Source: Pseudo-nitzschia pungens | Lineage: Eukaryota > Bacillariophyta > Bacillariophyceae > Bacillariales > Bacillariaceae | Assembly (NCBI GenBank): GCA_037355855.1 | Contig: CM074762.1 | Span: 1,922,001-1,986,000 of the forward strand | Direction: 5' to 3' | Length of the DNA: 64,000 nt | In this document: positions 30,171-39,442 of the stretch, piece by piece | Layout: each line of letters opens with the position of its first letter | Position numbering within the stretch: the stretch's first letter is position 1 | Notes under the pieces: model-generated | Databases searched by the model: none | The model's input: only the letters and a program-made list of their open reading frames with translations | What the model was told of the DNA's origin: nothing | Program-made: the position numbers and the translations under genes

Positions 30171-31328
30171 ATGACGGAATGGCACCCTTTGCGGCCTTAC
30201 GAACAGGACGCAGCACCGGAGTCATCGATACTGTTGTGGAAGCAATTGGACGAAAAGGCAGTAGAACGAGGTCGATTCATAGCCAATAATTCGCCTGCGA
30301 AAATGCCCACGCTGGATCACTCTTCAATGGCAGACTATGCAAATGTTTACGAACCAAGTGACGACACGTATTTACTGATTGATGCCATTAAATACGACTT
30401 GTTTTCCGGATACCCGACGGATGACAGTAGAAACAAAGACGAAAGAAGAACCGATTCCGAAGCTAGCGAAGACGAGATCATCGCCAGGGTCGCATTGGAA
30501 ATCTACTACCAGCAGTCACGAATACAAGCCGATGGTAACAAAGCTCCAGATGAAAGCGGAGACGACGAAAAGCATCCAATCCACTGCGCTGCAGAGAACA
30601 AAGGTTTGAATGAAATCCAGTCCGAGAAAATTTCATCTAGACTCCAACAGCTGAAGCGACTGGAACGAATCGAAACGGTGATGGAAATTGGCACCGGTTC
30701 GGGTGTCCCTATAACGTATCTTTCCAAGAGGCTTCTTATGGAAAAACCATTCTCAGCACGGAGCACCGAAAGCAACGATAACGACGACACCAATCGCGGA
30801 TTTTCAATAATTGCAACGGACCTGAACCCTCTGGCTTTGAAATTTGCCGAGCGAACCGCCAAAGAAAACGGAATTCTCGTTGGCAATACAGCGAATAGCG
30901 ACGACATCGACGAAGTCAAAGAACAAAAGGCGAGCGTCAGAGCTATGGAATTCGTAGAATGTGATCTGGCCGGCTCTCTGCTGGATCGTCTGGGAGGAAA
31001 GGTTGATGTCTTGCTTTTCAATCCGCCTTACGTTCCCACGGATGACTCGGAGATCTCTGGGAACGGCATCGAGATCAGCTGGGCTGGGGGACAGGACGGA
31101 CGCCGAGTCACCGATCGGGCACTCCCTCAAATTGCCAGACTTTTGCGTCGGCCAGACGGGGTTTGCTACATGATCACGGTCGACGACAACTTGCCGTGCG
31201 AATTAGCGACAAAGTTGCGAGACGAATATGGTTTGCTAATGACCCCATTGGTGCGTCGTCGGGCCTTCAACGAATACCTTTCGGTCCAAAAGATCTCTTG
31301 GTTCAAATCCGATTGCGACGAAAGGTGA
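30171..31328 (+). CDS. HEMK2: HEMK2/N6AMT1/Mtq2-type protein glutamine methyltransferase
   Basis: 385 residues from the ATG at 30171 (AAAAATGACG). YANVYEPSDDTYLLIDAI near 62-79 is the signature start of the HEMK2 family. Motif I is VMEIGTGSGVPITYL near 170, the acidic loop is IIATDLNPLALKFAE near 215, and the catalytic NPPY motif is DVLLFNPPYVPTDD near 284. The C-terminal strands (FNEYLSVQKISWF) close the fold. In other eukaryotes this enzyme, with TRM112, methylates the Gln of the GGQ loop of release factor eRF1. It is longer than usual (about 210 residues elsewhere) because of an acidic, probably disordered insertion at about 95-160 and a Ser/Asn-rich loop near 203-213. No targeting signal was seen. 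Confidence 0.92.
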   Translation: MTEWHPLRPYEQDAAPESSILLWKQLDEKAVERGRFIANNSPAKMPTLDHSSMADYANVYEPSDDTYLLIDAIKYDLFSGYPTDDSRNKDERRTDSEASEDEIIARVALEIYYQQSRIQADGNKAPDESGDDEKHPIHCAAENKGLNEIQSEKISSRLQQLKRLERIETVMEIGTGSGVPITYLSKRLLMEKPFSARSTESNDNDDTNRGFSIIATDLNPLALKFAERTAKENGILVGNTANSDDIDEVKEQKASVRAMEFVECDLAGSLLDRLGGKVDVLLFNPPYVPTDDSEISGNGIEISWAGGQDGRRVTDRALPQIARLLRRPDGVCYMITVDDNLPCELATKLRDEYGLLMTPLVRRRAFNEYLSVQKISWFKSDCDER

Positions 31329-32438
31329 TTTCCTCGTTCTCTCTCTTCCCTTCTCTTCCCTTCCCTTTCTGCCGGAGACTTTATGAATTTCTAGACGGAA
31401 TCCCGCGCTGATCCCGTTGATCCACGAATACTAGAACGAATTTTGCCATCCTTTTTTCCAACCTTTCCTGGTGATATAGCATAAGGAGTACTTGTCTGCT
31501 GATCGGAACCCACCGCATACTACTACTGGTATTACTGTCGGACTAAGTAGGATTAAGAGCATCTGCGTTTTCATTGGCACCATAACACAAACACTTTTGT
31601 AGGGAATGCAACAAAAGAGACTTCTTGTTATTCTTGGTAGCTAGTAGTACTAACCTGACAACTTTCCGTTCTCCTCTTTCCCTTCTTTCCACAAACCAAG
31701 ATGCACTCAAATCAATTCAAAGCGTTTGCGAAGATTATTAAGTTTGGTATTCCCCCTTGTGTTCATGTAGAACCATTGCGTTTGCATCCTCTTGTTGCAA
31801 AGCTGACAAAAAAGTAATTACTACTACTATATTATTGATATCTGCTGACTTGCCAGCTCCCAGCATAACCTTACGGTAATTACCGGTATTAAGGTTTACC
31901 TCTTCCTAATTGGATGTCGTTTGGTTACGTAGGCGGTTGGTACAAGTGTATTATCCATATGTACGTACATGAGATGGTGTCTTACCAGCCCTCAGTCCTA
32001 ATACGGTAGAGACTAAACCTTAACCGTACAGACTGACTCGAGACTGTCCACTTTTTTCATTGTTTTAGAAAAAGAGAAAGATTCGTATGCACTCAACACG
32101 TAAACCTTACGGTAAAACCTTACCGCTTTGTGAACAAAGCAAAAATCTTCGCTACGAAGTACGAGTACCGGTACGTTACTGGTACATGTAAACCTTACTT
32201 ACTGTAAACCTTACATCGAAATATCTTCTCTGTTCTCTTTTTCGTTGTCACCCGATTGCTTCAAAGTACTGTAAGGTTAATTACGTGTTGAGTGTAGTTC
32301 GTAACTTCCATCATAGCAATGCAAATGCGATTTCCATGAGTACAGTACTTTGAGTACGCATTCTGAACCACCCCGATCACTCAATCAGTTGCTTCTAACA
32401 AAATAGTCCGCCTTCGAAGGAACGACAACGCAAATGCC
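31329..32438. other. intergenic spacer rich in dispersed AAACCTTAC/ACCGGTA words
   Basis: Densest example of the recurring spacer vocabulary: GTAAACCTTAC or TAAGGTTTAC occurs repeatedly between about 31870 and 32290, with GGTACGTTACTGGTAC and TAATTACCGGTATTAAGG. No gene is supported. Confidence 0.55.
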
Positions 32439-33773
32439 ATGAAGAGAAGCGTACTCCCTTCTACCGTTCGCGGGATAACAATTTTCCTTGCACTTCTATC
32501 TGTCTTCTCTGCCGGCGTGACAACCGTTGTCAACGTCGATGCGTTCGTAGGCCCGTCAACTTTTTTCCCGTCCCGTCCCCAAAAAGTTTCCTTCTTTCAT
32601 AAACCATCGGAATCACAGACGACCTTTAAAAGTGTCAATGACGAAAACAATAGTGCCGGCAACACAAACAACAATGTCGACAAGGGATTCAATTTGCTTG
32701 AGGTCGCCTCAAAGGTTGTACCACAGGGAAATATCGTCAAAACGGCGAAGTTCTTTTGGAAATTCATCTGGTTGCGGTTCATGACCGAATTGGCACCGCG
32801 AGACAAGACAACGGGTGACTACAAGCGTCCCACCTACGGATTTGACAAGGCTATCAGCGAGAGCGAGACGGCAGAATTCCCGGTCGAAACCGGTCGCTAT
32901 CATTTGTACGTGGGAAATCCTTGTCCGTGGTGCCATCGGGTCCGATTGGTGGTAAATTTGTTGGGTTTGGAGTCTGTATTAGACGGTGTAACTGTTTTGA
33001 TAGACAATCCTGAGAAGGCGAGTCGTGGTGGATGGATCTTCGACGATCGCAAGATCCCTTTGTCATCTTCGATGCAACCAAAACAATTTCGGGACCTCCG
33101 AGAACTCTATGATTATTTATCGCCGGGGTACACAGGTCGATGCACGGCACCATTGTTGGTCGATTGGAAGAGTCAGCGCATTGTTTCGAACGAATCCAAG
33201 GATATTGTTCGAATGCTGCCCTTGTTACTCCGGGTCAAACCGGAAGAAGGATCTTCCGTCGAGACAAATTCTATGGTCGCGTTAGACCCAGCATCTATTT
33301 CATCAGAGTTACAAGCTACTATCGACGAACGCAATGAATGGATTTACGAGCTAGTCAACAATGGGGTTTATCGGTGTGGCTTTGCAACGACACAAGGTGC
33401 CTATGATATCGCCTCTACGGACGTCCGAAGGGGGATGACCATGCTCGAAAATATCTTGTCGCAGCAAACGTTCGTGGCTGACGACAATGTCTTCACCGAA
33501 TCAGACCTGATGCTACTCCCGACGATGTTGCGGTACGACGGTGTTTATGGACCTCTTTTCAATGCAGGTGGAGCTCACTTGCGATTGCAATGCGATTTTC
33601 CGTCAATTTTTGGATGGATGAAGCGATGCTGGAATGAAATCCAAGGCGTGAAGGAATCGATCGATATCACAGATGCTTGCGAAAGCTATTACCGGCAGCT
33701 CTTTCCGCTGAACCCGGGTGGTATTGTTCCAAGCCCGGCCATTACGTCCAAATCTTTGAATCTCGATCTTTGA
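32439..33773 (+). CDS. plastid-targeted glutathionyl-hydroquinone reductase (Xi-class GST)
   Basis: 444 residues from the ATG at 32439. The N-terminus is a bipartite plastid presequence: a signal peptide (hydrophobic core ITIFLALLSVFSAG), a cleavage motif VDA-F at 34-36, then a Ser/Thr/Asn-rich transit part to about residue 85. The thioredoxin-like domain starts near 150 and contains NPCPWCHR at about 160, the family's active-site Cys motif. The all-helical domain (about 285-420) includes NEWIYELVNNGVYRCGFATT and FTESDLMLLPTMLRYDGVY, typical of the YqjG/ECM4 group. These enzymes use glutathione to reduce glutathionyl-hydroquinones. A plastid role in quinone or oxidative-stress chemistry is inferred from the targeting. 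Confidence 0.92.
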   Translation: MKRSVLPSTVRGITIFLALLSVFSAGVTTVVNVDAFVGPSTFFPSRPQKVSFFHKPSESQTTFKSVNDENNSAGNTNNNVDKGFNLLEVASKVVPQGNIVKTAKFFWKFIWLRFMTELAPRDKTTGDYKRPTYGFDKAISESETAEFPVETGRYHLYVGNPCPWCHRVRLVVNLLGLESVLDGVTVLIDNPEKASRGGWIFDDRKIPLSSSMQPKQFRDLRELYDYLSPGYTGRCTAPLLVDWKSQRIVSNESKDIVRMLPLLLRVKPEEGSSVETNSMVALDPASISSELQATIDERNEWIYELVNNGVYRCGFATTQGAYDIASTDVRRGMTMLENILSQQTFVADDNVFTESDLMLLPTMLRYDGVYGPLFNAGGAHLRLQCDFPSIFGWMKRCWNEIQGVKESIDITDACESYYRQLFPLNPGGIVPSPAITSKSLNLDL

Positions 33774-35257
33774 AATATTCTCAATAACAATTTTTGCTCG
33801 TTTTCACAATAATCTGACGAATATTGTATTATTATGAACCCTTCAAGTATACAGCAAGTATCTATTACTTCGTATTAAGTTATTGAGTGGTAACAAATGA
33901 CAAAGGAATAAAAAGTCGTTCCTTTCAAGATGCAGAAGGAATCAATGATCCACTAGGATGATCAATTAATCCTGCGACTAAGCGTGCTTGGCAAACACAC
34001 TAGCTGTATTTGCTTCGTATCTAAGAAATGTGCTACAACTACCGTTCACATCTTCCATGAAATGCGACGAAGGACCTAGATCTATGTTGCCCCAGACATC
34101 ATTTCGAATGGACCATCGCATTCTTTGCACTTCTCAAATCGACCTTATGAAAGGACGTTGACATTTTTTGAGCCACGCTGGGTCGCGAATTCGCATCTAT
34201 CTGAGACAGGGAAGAATTTTGCTTCAAAGCAAGTCTGCACGCTTTTTAAAGTATGTCGCTGTAAGGTCGTTACTACCATCACCCTCGTCTATCATATCTG
34301 ACGTCTCTGAAAACTTCGTTCGACGTCATCATTACGTCACCACTTATTCCTCCTCAGCAATTCATACTCATTCGCAGCGAACGAGTTTTTGAGGAGAAAC
34401 AAATCAGAAGTCATGAGACATCATGACACCTTGGTCGACCCCTTGACGGTTTCGGGGATTACTGGAAATGCAACTCTGCTGTTTGGTTGTTTAAACATAC
34501 TCATACACCTAATAAATAGTAATATTCAATGAGGATGTTCATTGCCATTGGTATTACGTTTACTCATCATGGAGTATCAATATTATTTTTTAACTTGAGA
34601 TTTTTCAGCGCTTGTATTCCACCGCATCGTTAAAAGTTGCATGAAGTGCATTCGCTATGCTGTTTCGTAGTGTTGAAGAACATTGTTTTGACAATTTTTT
34701 TCACTCTTGTAAGCAGTGTTCAAAAGAATTCGTAGCGCGAAGAATTGAACATGCATGATGCGAACAAGCTCTTCAAAAACAGTGATTCTTCACTTTCTGC
34801 CGCTCCAGACCCGGGCTATAAAGCTTTAATCAACTAGAGATAGTTCTAGCTTATTCATCATACAATTTGTCCCGTTTTGATCACGACATATTCAATAGCA
34901 CTTACCTTCGTAGTCGTGAAAGGGCATACACGTCTTGCATCGAATGATATTTACGACAAGCACAAAAAACTTAATAATTAAAATAGTTTGCGATATGAAT
35001 ACGGCATGCAAATTACGAACCAAGAATGAAAATTTACTTGAACGGAAATGAAAAAACTCGGCCGATGGTTGTCAAGTCTCTATCTGTCCGAGCAATAAGC
35101 TTAGGTTTGTTTACTGCACACGAACTTGCTTGGATCTCTAGATCTTCTTTAACCGAAAAGAGATACAACTGTGACTCCAAAGCGTCAATTCTGGCATTCT
35201 CGTTCAAATTCTCACAATTTAAAAAGACAAACACAATCCAATTTAATTAATAATAGC
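33774..35257. other. long intergenic spacer
   Basis: About 1.5 kb of AT-rich DNA without a supported gene. Short open frames (34168-34392, 35026-35250) have no family resemblance. No repeats beyond simple AT-rich sequence were noted. Confidence 0.5.
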
Positions 35258-36115
35258 ATGATGCGAAACAATAATCATACCTCAAACCAAAGAAATGACG
35301 TGCACCTGGAAGAACGGACTAGTATCGAAAGTGCGTTAACCTTCGCGACCTTTCAAAGGGAGGATATTTTTGACGGAGATGAACTCATAGATGTCTTCCA
35401 AACCAGTATGAGTGACAATAACGAAACATCTACTTCATTCAGTGAAGTAGGGCAATTTGCTGCTGAAAAACGGGAAAGTGGGAATTCTTTCGACGGACGG
35501 GAACTCGTAAAAGTATTTCAACTAAATCATCCAGAATCGATCACTACTGACTCTCTGCAAAGTAGCCGAACCATCGGTAGACCTGCCCTAGACAACGGGG
35601 CGCTGATCAATGGCAGCATGATGCGAACAACGAAGTCACAAACATCAGATGGTGAACAAATTAAATGGAAATACGAAAGTTCACAATCAAAGCAATCAAC
35701 GAGTACTTTGAGCACTGTAGCAACTTCTGCAAATCGCAATAATAGCAACCGTAACAGTGATAATGAGGACGAAGACATGATTGAATGTATCGATGAGACT
35801 AGACCGTACGACATAATTTGCGGCCGAAATAACGGAGCTCAAAATTGTGTTGGCAACCGAAGATTTCGGATCACCATAATGATGAACCTGAAACGTTACA
35901 TGGACGCTCCAAATCGTGAGGACAAGAGCTGCGTCATCAAGTCCGTTATTGACCTTCTTCTGAATGAGGAAGAAGTCGGCGCACGGTTCATCAAAAAGGT
36001 AGGGGATGGCATGTATGTTCGTTTGAAAGATAGACAGATTCGCGAAAAGGTTGGCCACGCATTCCGAGAAATGATTGCTTTGTCAGATAAAGAAACGAAA
36101 AGAAAAGAAGCTTGA
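35258..36115 (+). CDS. DUF6824-type protein, diatom-expanded family
   Basis: 285 residues from the ATG at 35258 (another ATG follows immediately); the upstream part of the frame starts at GTG. The C-terminal domain (about 180-280) reads YDIICGRNNGAQNCVGNRRF, then KSCVIKSVIDLLL, GARFIKKVGDGMYVRLKDRQ and IREKVGHAFREM. This is the layout of DUF6824, a domain greatly expanded in diatoms and often called a possible DNA-binding regulator, without firm proof. The usual D(V/I)L.GRGG.....HPGN core is altered here to GRNNGAQNCVGN. The disordered N-terminus contains an internal duplication: FDGDELIDVFQ and FDGRELVKVFQ, and likewise INNSMMR and INGSMMR. A nuclear role is inference. Confidence 0.83.
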   Translation: MMRNNNHTSNQRNDVHLEERTSIESALTFATFQREDIFDGDELIDVFQTSMSDNNETSTSFSEVGQFAAEKRESGNSFDGRELVKVFQLNHPESITTDSLQSSRTIGRPALDNGALINGSMMRTTKSQTSDGEQIKWKYESSQSKQSTSTLSTVATSANRNNSNRNSDNEDEDMIECIDETRPYDIICGRNNGAQNCVGNRRFRITIMMNLKRYMDAPNREDKSCVIKSVIDLLLNEEEVGARFIKKVGDGMYVRLKDRQIREKVGHAFREMIALSDKETKRKEA

Positions 36116-36873
36116 TTTTCCGTTCATTACACAAAACTTTTCCATTGAGCTATGAATTGCGATTGAAGCTTTTGACTCCCATCCTCGTCAGAACAACATG
36201 GAAAATGGTAGTATGAACAAAAACAGCGAGCATGTAGAAGTAGCTAAGATTTAATTCATACAACAGAAGGATAGGTAGAGAGATCATTTTTGTTGATGAA
36301 CCGTCCCCGAGATATGCCAACCAACATCGTCAAAGAATCTTCAATCATTTGGAACCGATGGGTCTGATGATATAGCTTAGATCCTGTATACCTTGTACTT
36401 GAACGTCGTATTCGATTGAGTTACATAACTTCTTCTTCGTATTCTATCGTAATACAACCTTTCGAATCTAGCTGGTGGCAAGGATGTAAAATGTTGACCT
36501 GAGAACGAGAAGAATTTAACTCAAGGCTGATACACCTACGCAATTCTATCTCTCAAACAATTACATTGAAACCATGATGGACGGACTAACACTGGCTTCA
36601 GGTCAAAGTTCACCAAATGGGACTATCACGTTTTAAGGTTCTATGCTAATGTTGTGTACTCAAAACTATGAATAGCTTGGATTGATGAGCGATATCTATG
36701 TTCCCTCACCGTTGTGCGCTGCAAGATAGGAGGAGACCGTTATGAACGGACAACTGAATCCATCGGCTCAACTCGAAATTTTCTCGCACGCCCGGGCTGG
36801 TTTCCCGCAGTAAATTTCGTTCTAGCAGCAACGATTACTTTTCATGTCCTACTACAAGGAGTAGATGATGTGC
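36116..36873. other. convergent intergenic spacer
   Basis: Spacer between the 3 prime ends of the DUF6824 gene (plus) and the FCP gene (minus). No further gene or repeat was seen. Confidence 0.5.
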
Positions 36874-37833
36874 CTAATAAAAGGTGAACGCTTTTCCGGC
36901 AATCAAATCACCATCGTAGGGCTTGACAATATCTCCGAGCAGAGGAATGGATCCTGGAATAGTTTGTTCCAACAAAAATCCGAAAATACCCAACATAGCC
37001 AATCGTCCGTTGTTGATTTCTGCGACCAATCCTCGAGCCTTGGCTTCCTCACTTCGGTTCTTGGAGAATCCGAAGGGGTCATACAAGTTGAGAGGTACAG
37101 GGTGAGGAATGGCCGATCCGAACTTGGGGAAGGCACCAGGCTTTCCGCCGCGCATGTAATGAGGTTGGTAAACTTCAGGGTCGGTTACACTGGAAGCCAA
37201 CTCGCTGTAGATCTCCAAGAATCCAATCAAGGTAAGAATCTGGTGCTTCGACTCGATTGGAAGAGCGGCCCATTGTTCAGGAGGAGACAAGTCGGTGCTA
37301 GGGAAGGGAGTTCCGTCGAGCTTCATAGCCCAAGGCCAGTGGAAGTTGGATTGAACGCAGTATCCAACGAAGGCAGCCATGGCAACACGTCCATGCCTTT
37401 CGAGGTTGAAAGTCAGTGGAGCGAATGATTGAATTGGTAACAAACAAGTTGCAAGAGCAAAACCCACAAGAATTAATCGACACAATATTTCCAACGTAAC
37501 AGAGATAGTGACCGTGTTAGAACGATCGAAGAAAGGGAGGGAAAACCGATAAGTCTCAAGGGAAACATCGCGTCCAAATGCGTGTTCGAACACTCACTTC
37601 ACCTCAGCATGTCGGAGAAATCCAATGGTGGCTTCATCTCCTTGTTCCCAGAAGTTCCAGGTACTGAGACGCAAAGGGTCGTAGTACTTGATGGAAGGGT
37701 TGAGGTCAACAGCCAACGCCTCCAAGTCCGATTGCGCCGATTGCAATTGCGTGGAAGTGGATTGAGTGCTAGGACTGGTGAAGGCAGCAGCCGTTGCTGT
37801 GGTGGCAAGGAGAATAGAAGCAGTGGTCTTCAT
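36874..37833 (-). CDS. fucoxanthin-chlorophyll a/c-binding protein (light-harvesting antenna)
   Basis: Two exons: 37598-37833 and 36874-37396, with a 201-nt intron (37397-37597; donor GTGAGT, acceptor CGAAAG). The join restores K-HGRVAMAAFVGY across the splice site and gives 252 residues. The start ATG at 37833 begins a plastid presequence, MKTTASILLATTATAAAFTS, with the A-A-F cleavage motif at about 16-18. Helix 1 has the chlorophyll-binding Glu/Arg motif AEVKHGRVAMAAFVGY and helix 3 its counterpart VAEINNGRLAMLGIFGFLLE; helix 2 is around LTLIGFLEIYSELAS. It binds chlorophylls a and c and fucoxanthin in the thylakoid membrane. At 252 residues it is longer than the major Lhcf proteins; the subgroup cannot be fixed by eye. 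Confidence 0.95.
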
Positions 37834-38604
37834 GGTGCTGTATATTGGGTGTTGGGTATTGGGTATTGGGAGTTGTAATATGATCGGGTGATGACAAAGG
37901 ATGATGCAAAAGGGGCAACGAGATCGCAAGGACGAAAACCTCGGTTGCGCACTCGGGAGAATAGAACTCTCCTCGTGCAGAGTTAAAAACCTAAGTGTAA
38001 GAAAACATACACGAACAACTGTCGCGATCTTTGTTTTGGAACTTCAATCTCCCAAGATTGATTCTTGTCTCTAAAATTGAATCGTCAATCACTATTTTCT
38101 ATTTTCATCTCGTTTCATAAAAAAAAAATACTAAGTAATACTTCGTAAAAAACTAATTCATCTCTTTTGAGATGATTGATTAGAAGTAGGGGATAATTAG
38201 TCCATTGAGTCAAACTTTATGGTCTTCTCATTGTTTGATTAATGATAATACGGATAATAGGTACGAGTAGTGTTTTGTCACCGAAGCGTTCTTCTTTTTC
38301 AATTATTTAAGGATGCATTATTCTTCTTTTTCAATTATTTAAGGATGCATTAGTTTTGCTCTCTTGGCTTCAAAACATCATACCGTAGTCATGTAACCTT
38401 ACGAAGTACTACTAATTACCGGTATACCGACTTCGTAGAGAAAAAAATCCGAAAACTTCTTTGACGTCTCATGATATGAGAAAGAAGCAGCTGATACGAG
38501 CATTTTTCATCGGAGACAAATATTGCTGCACGGATCGGTGTTGCCTATCCTTACTTTTTCATACCGCATCAGTAATCTGGAAATCTTAAAGCCATCATCT
38601 GACC
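37834..38604. other. divergent intergenic region upstream of FCP
   Basis: Between the FCP gene (minus) and a secreted-protein gene (plus). Close to the FCP start there are three copies of TGGGTATTGGG-like words (37845-37875). A 32-bp tandem duplication lies at 38289-38352 and an A-run near 38119-38128. It should contain the FCP promoter, but no defined light-response element was identified. Confidence 0.5.
38289..38352 (+). repeat. 32-bp tandem duplication
   Basis: Two perfect adjacent copies of a 32-bp unit (38289-38320 and 38321-38352) starting TTCTTCTTTTTCAATTATTT and ending GGATGCATTA, in the spacer between FCP and the secreted-protein gene. Perfect identity indicates a recent duplication. 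Confidence 0.95.
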
Positions 38605-39219
38605 ATGGTATCAGTACTTTCGTCAGTCTTCTCGAACGCCGCTGTTTTAGTTCTGGTGTCTGTCATGGCAGTCTCGTTTCCCGAATTATCCGCCGCCAGA
38701 TGTGTCACAGAGTTTGAAGCATGTGTTACGGATACGCAGTGTTGTGGATGGAGAGACCCGGGGGCATTGAGGACCAAATGTGTAACGGGTCATGTGAATC
38801 AGACAGCGACGGGGACCACCTGCAAGTCCTTACGCTCCCAGGCACTGGACGACCTATACTTCGCACACGATTTCGACTATGGAACTCTTGTCTTCCTGCT
38901 CGAGTTCTATGTTTTTCATAATCCAGAAATAAAGCGACAATTTGAGGAAGAGCGAAGACAGGATCCAGCCGAAGATCGAACTTTTTTCATCAAGATGGCA
39001 AAGGAATACGGAGACAACTTCGCCAAACTTGTCGTAGGTATCGAAAAAAAATATAAAATCAAAGACTTGACGACTATACCTATTCTGATTCGGGATTTTT
39101 TGAGCTGGCGGGATCAAGTCGACATCAAGGGTTTGATGGAAGGTAAGTATGACGATCAAGAATATATTGCACGCGACTACAGAATGAAAGGTGGTGGCTG
39201 GGACGAGGAAGAAGAGTAA
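38605..39219 (+). CDS. small secreted protein with Cys-rich N-terminal part
   Basis: 204 residues from the ATG at 38605 (GACCATGGTA). Residues 1-31 form a signal peptide (core AAVLVLVSVMAVSF, likely cleavage after ELSA-A). The mature N-terminus has five closely spaced Cys (CVTEFEACVTDTQCCGWRD, then KC) with one more near residue 73, suggesting a small disulfide-bonded unit. The rest is predicted helical with LYFAHDFDYGTLVFLLEFYV and several charged stretches, ending in WDEEEE. There is no membrane anchor beyond the signal. The family is not recognised. Secretion or a vacuolar location is inferred from the signal peptide only. Confidence 0.75.
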   Translation: MVSVLSSVFSNAAVLVLVSVMAVSFPELSAARCVTEFEACVTDTQCCGWRDPGALRTKCVTGHVNQTATGTTCKSLRSQALDDLYFAHDFDYGTLVFLLEFYVFHNPEIKRQFEEERRQDPAEDRTFFIKMAKEYGDNFAKLVVGIEKKYKIKDLTTIPILIRDFLSWRDQVDIKGLMEGKYDDQEYIARDYRMKGGGWDEEEE

Positions 39220-39442
39220 ATGCAACTCCAACTAAAGAAGTGTGAATGTTTCCAAATGCTGGAGCTCTGATCGATCACTTTCTAGGTCGGTTTGCTGTTG
39301 GACCTGAAGAAACTGGTCAAAACAGTACGTGTTCGAGTAAGCAGGTACAAAGTATTTCGAATTGATAACTTCTGTTAAGGTTTAATTTCACGACCGTGGA
39401 ATAACGTATGTGCACAGAAAAACGGCATTTCCATATTTGTCT

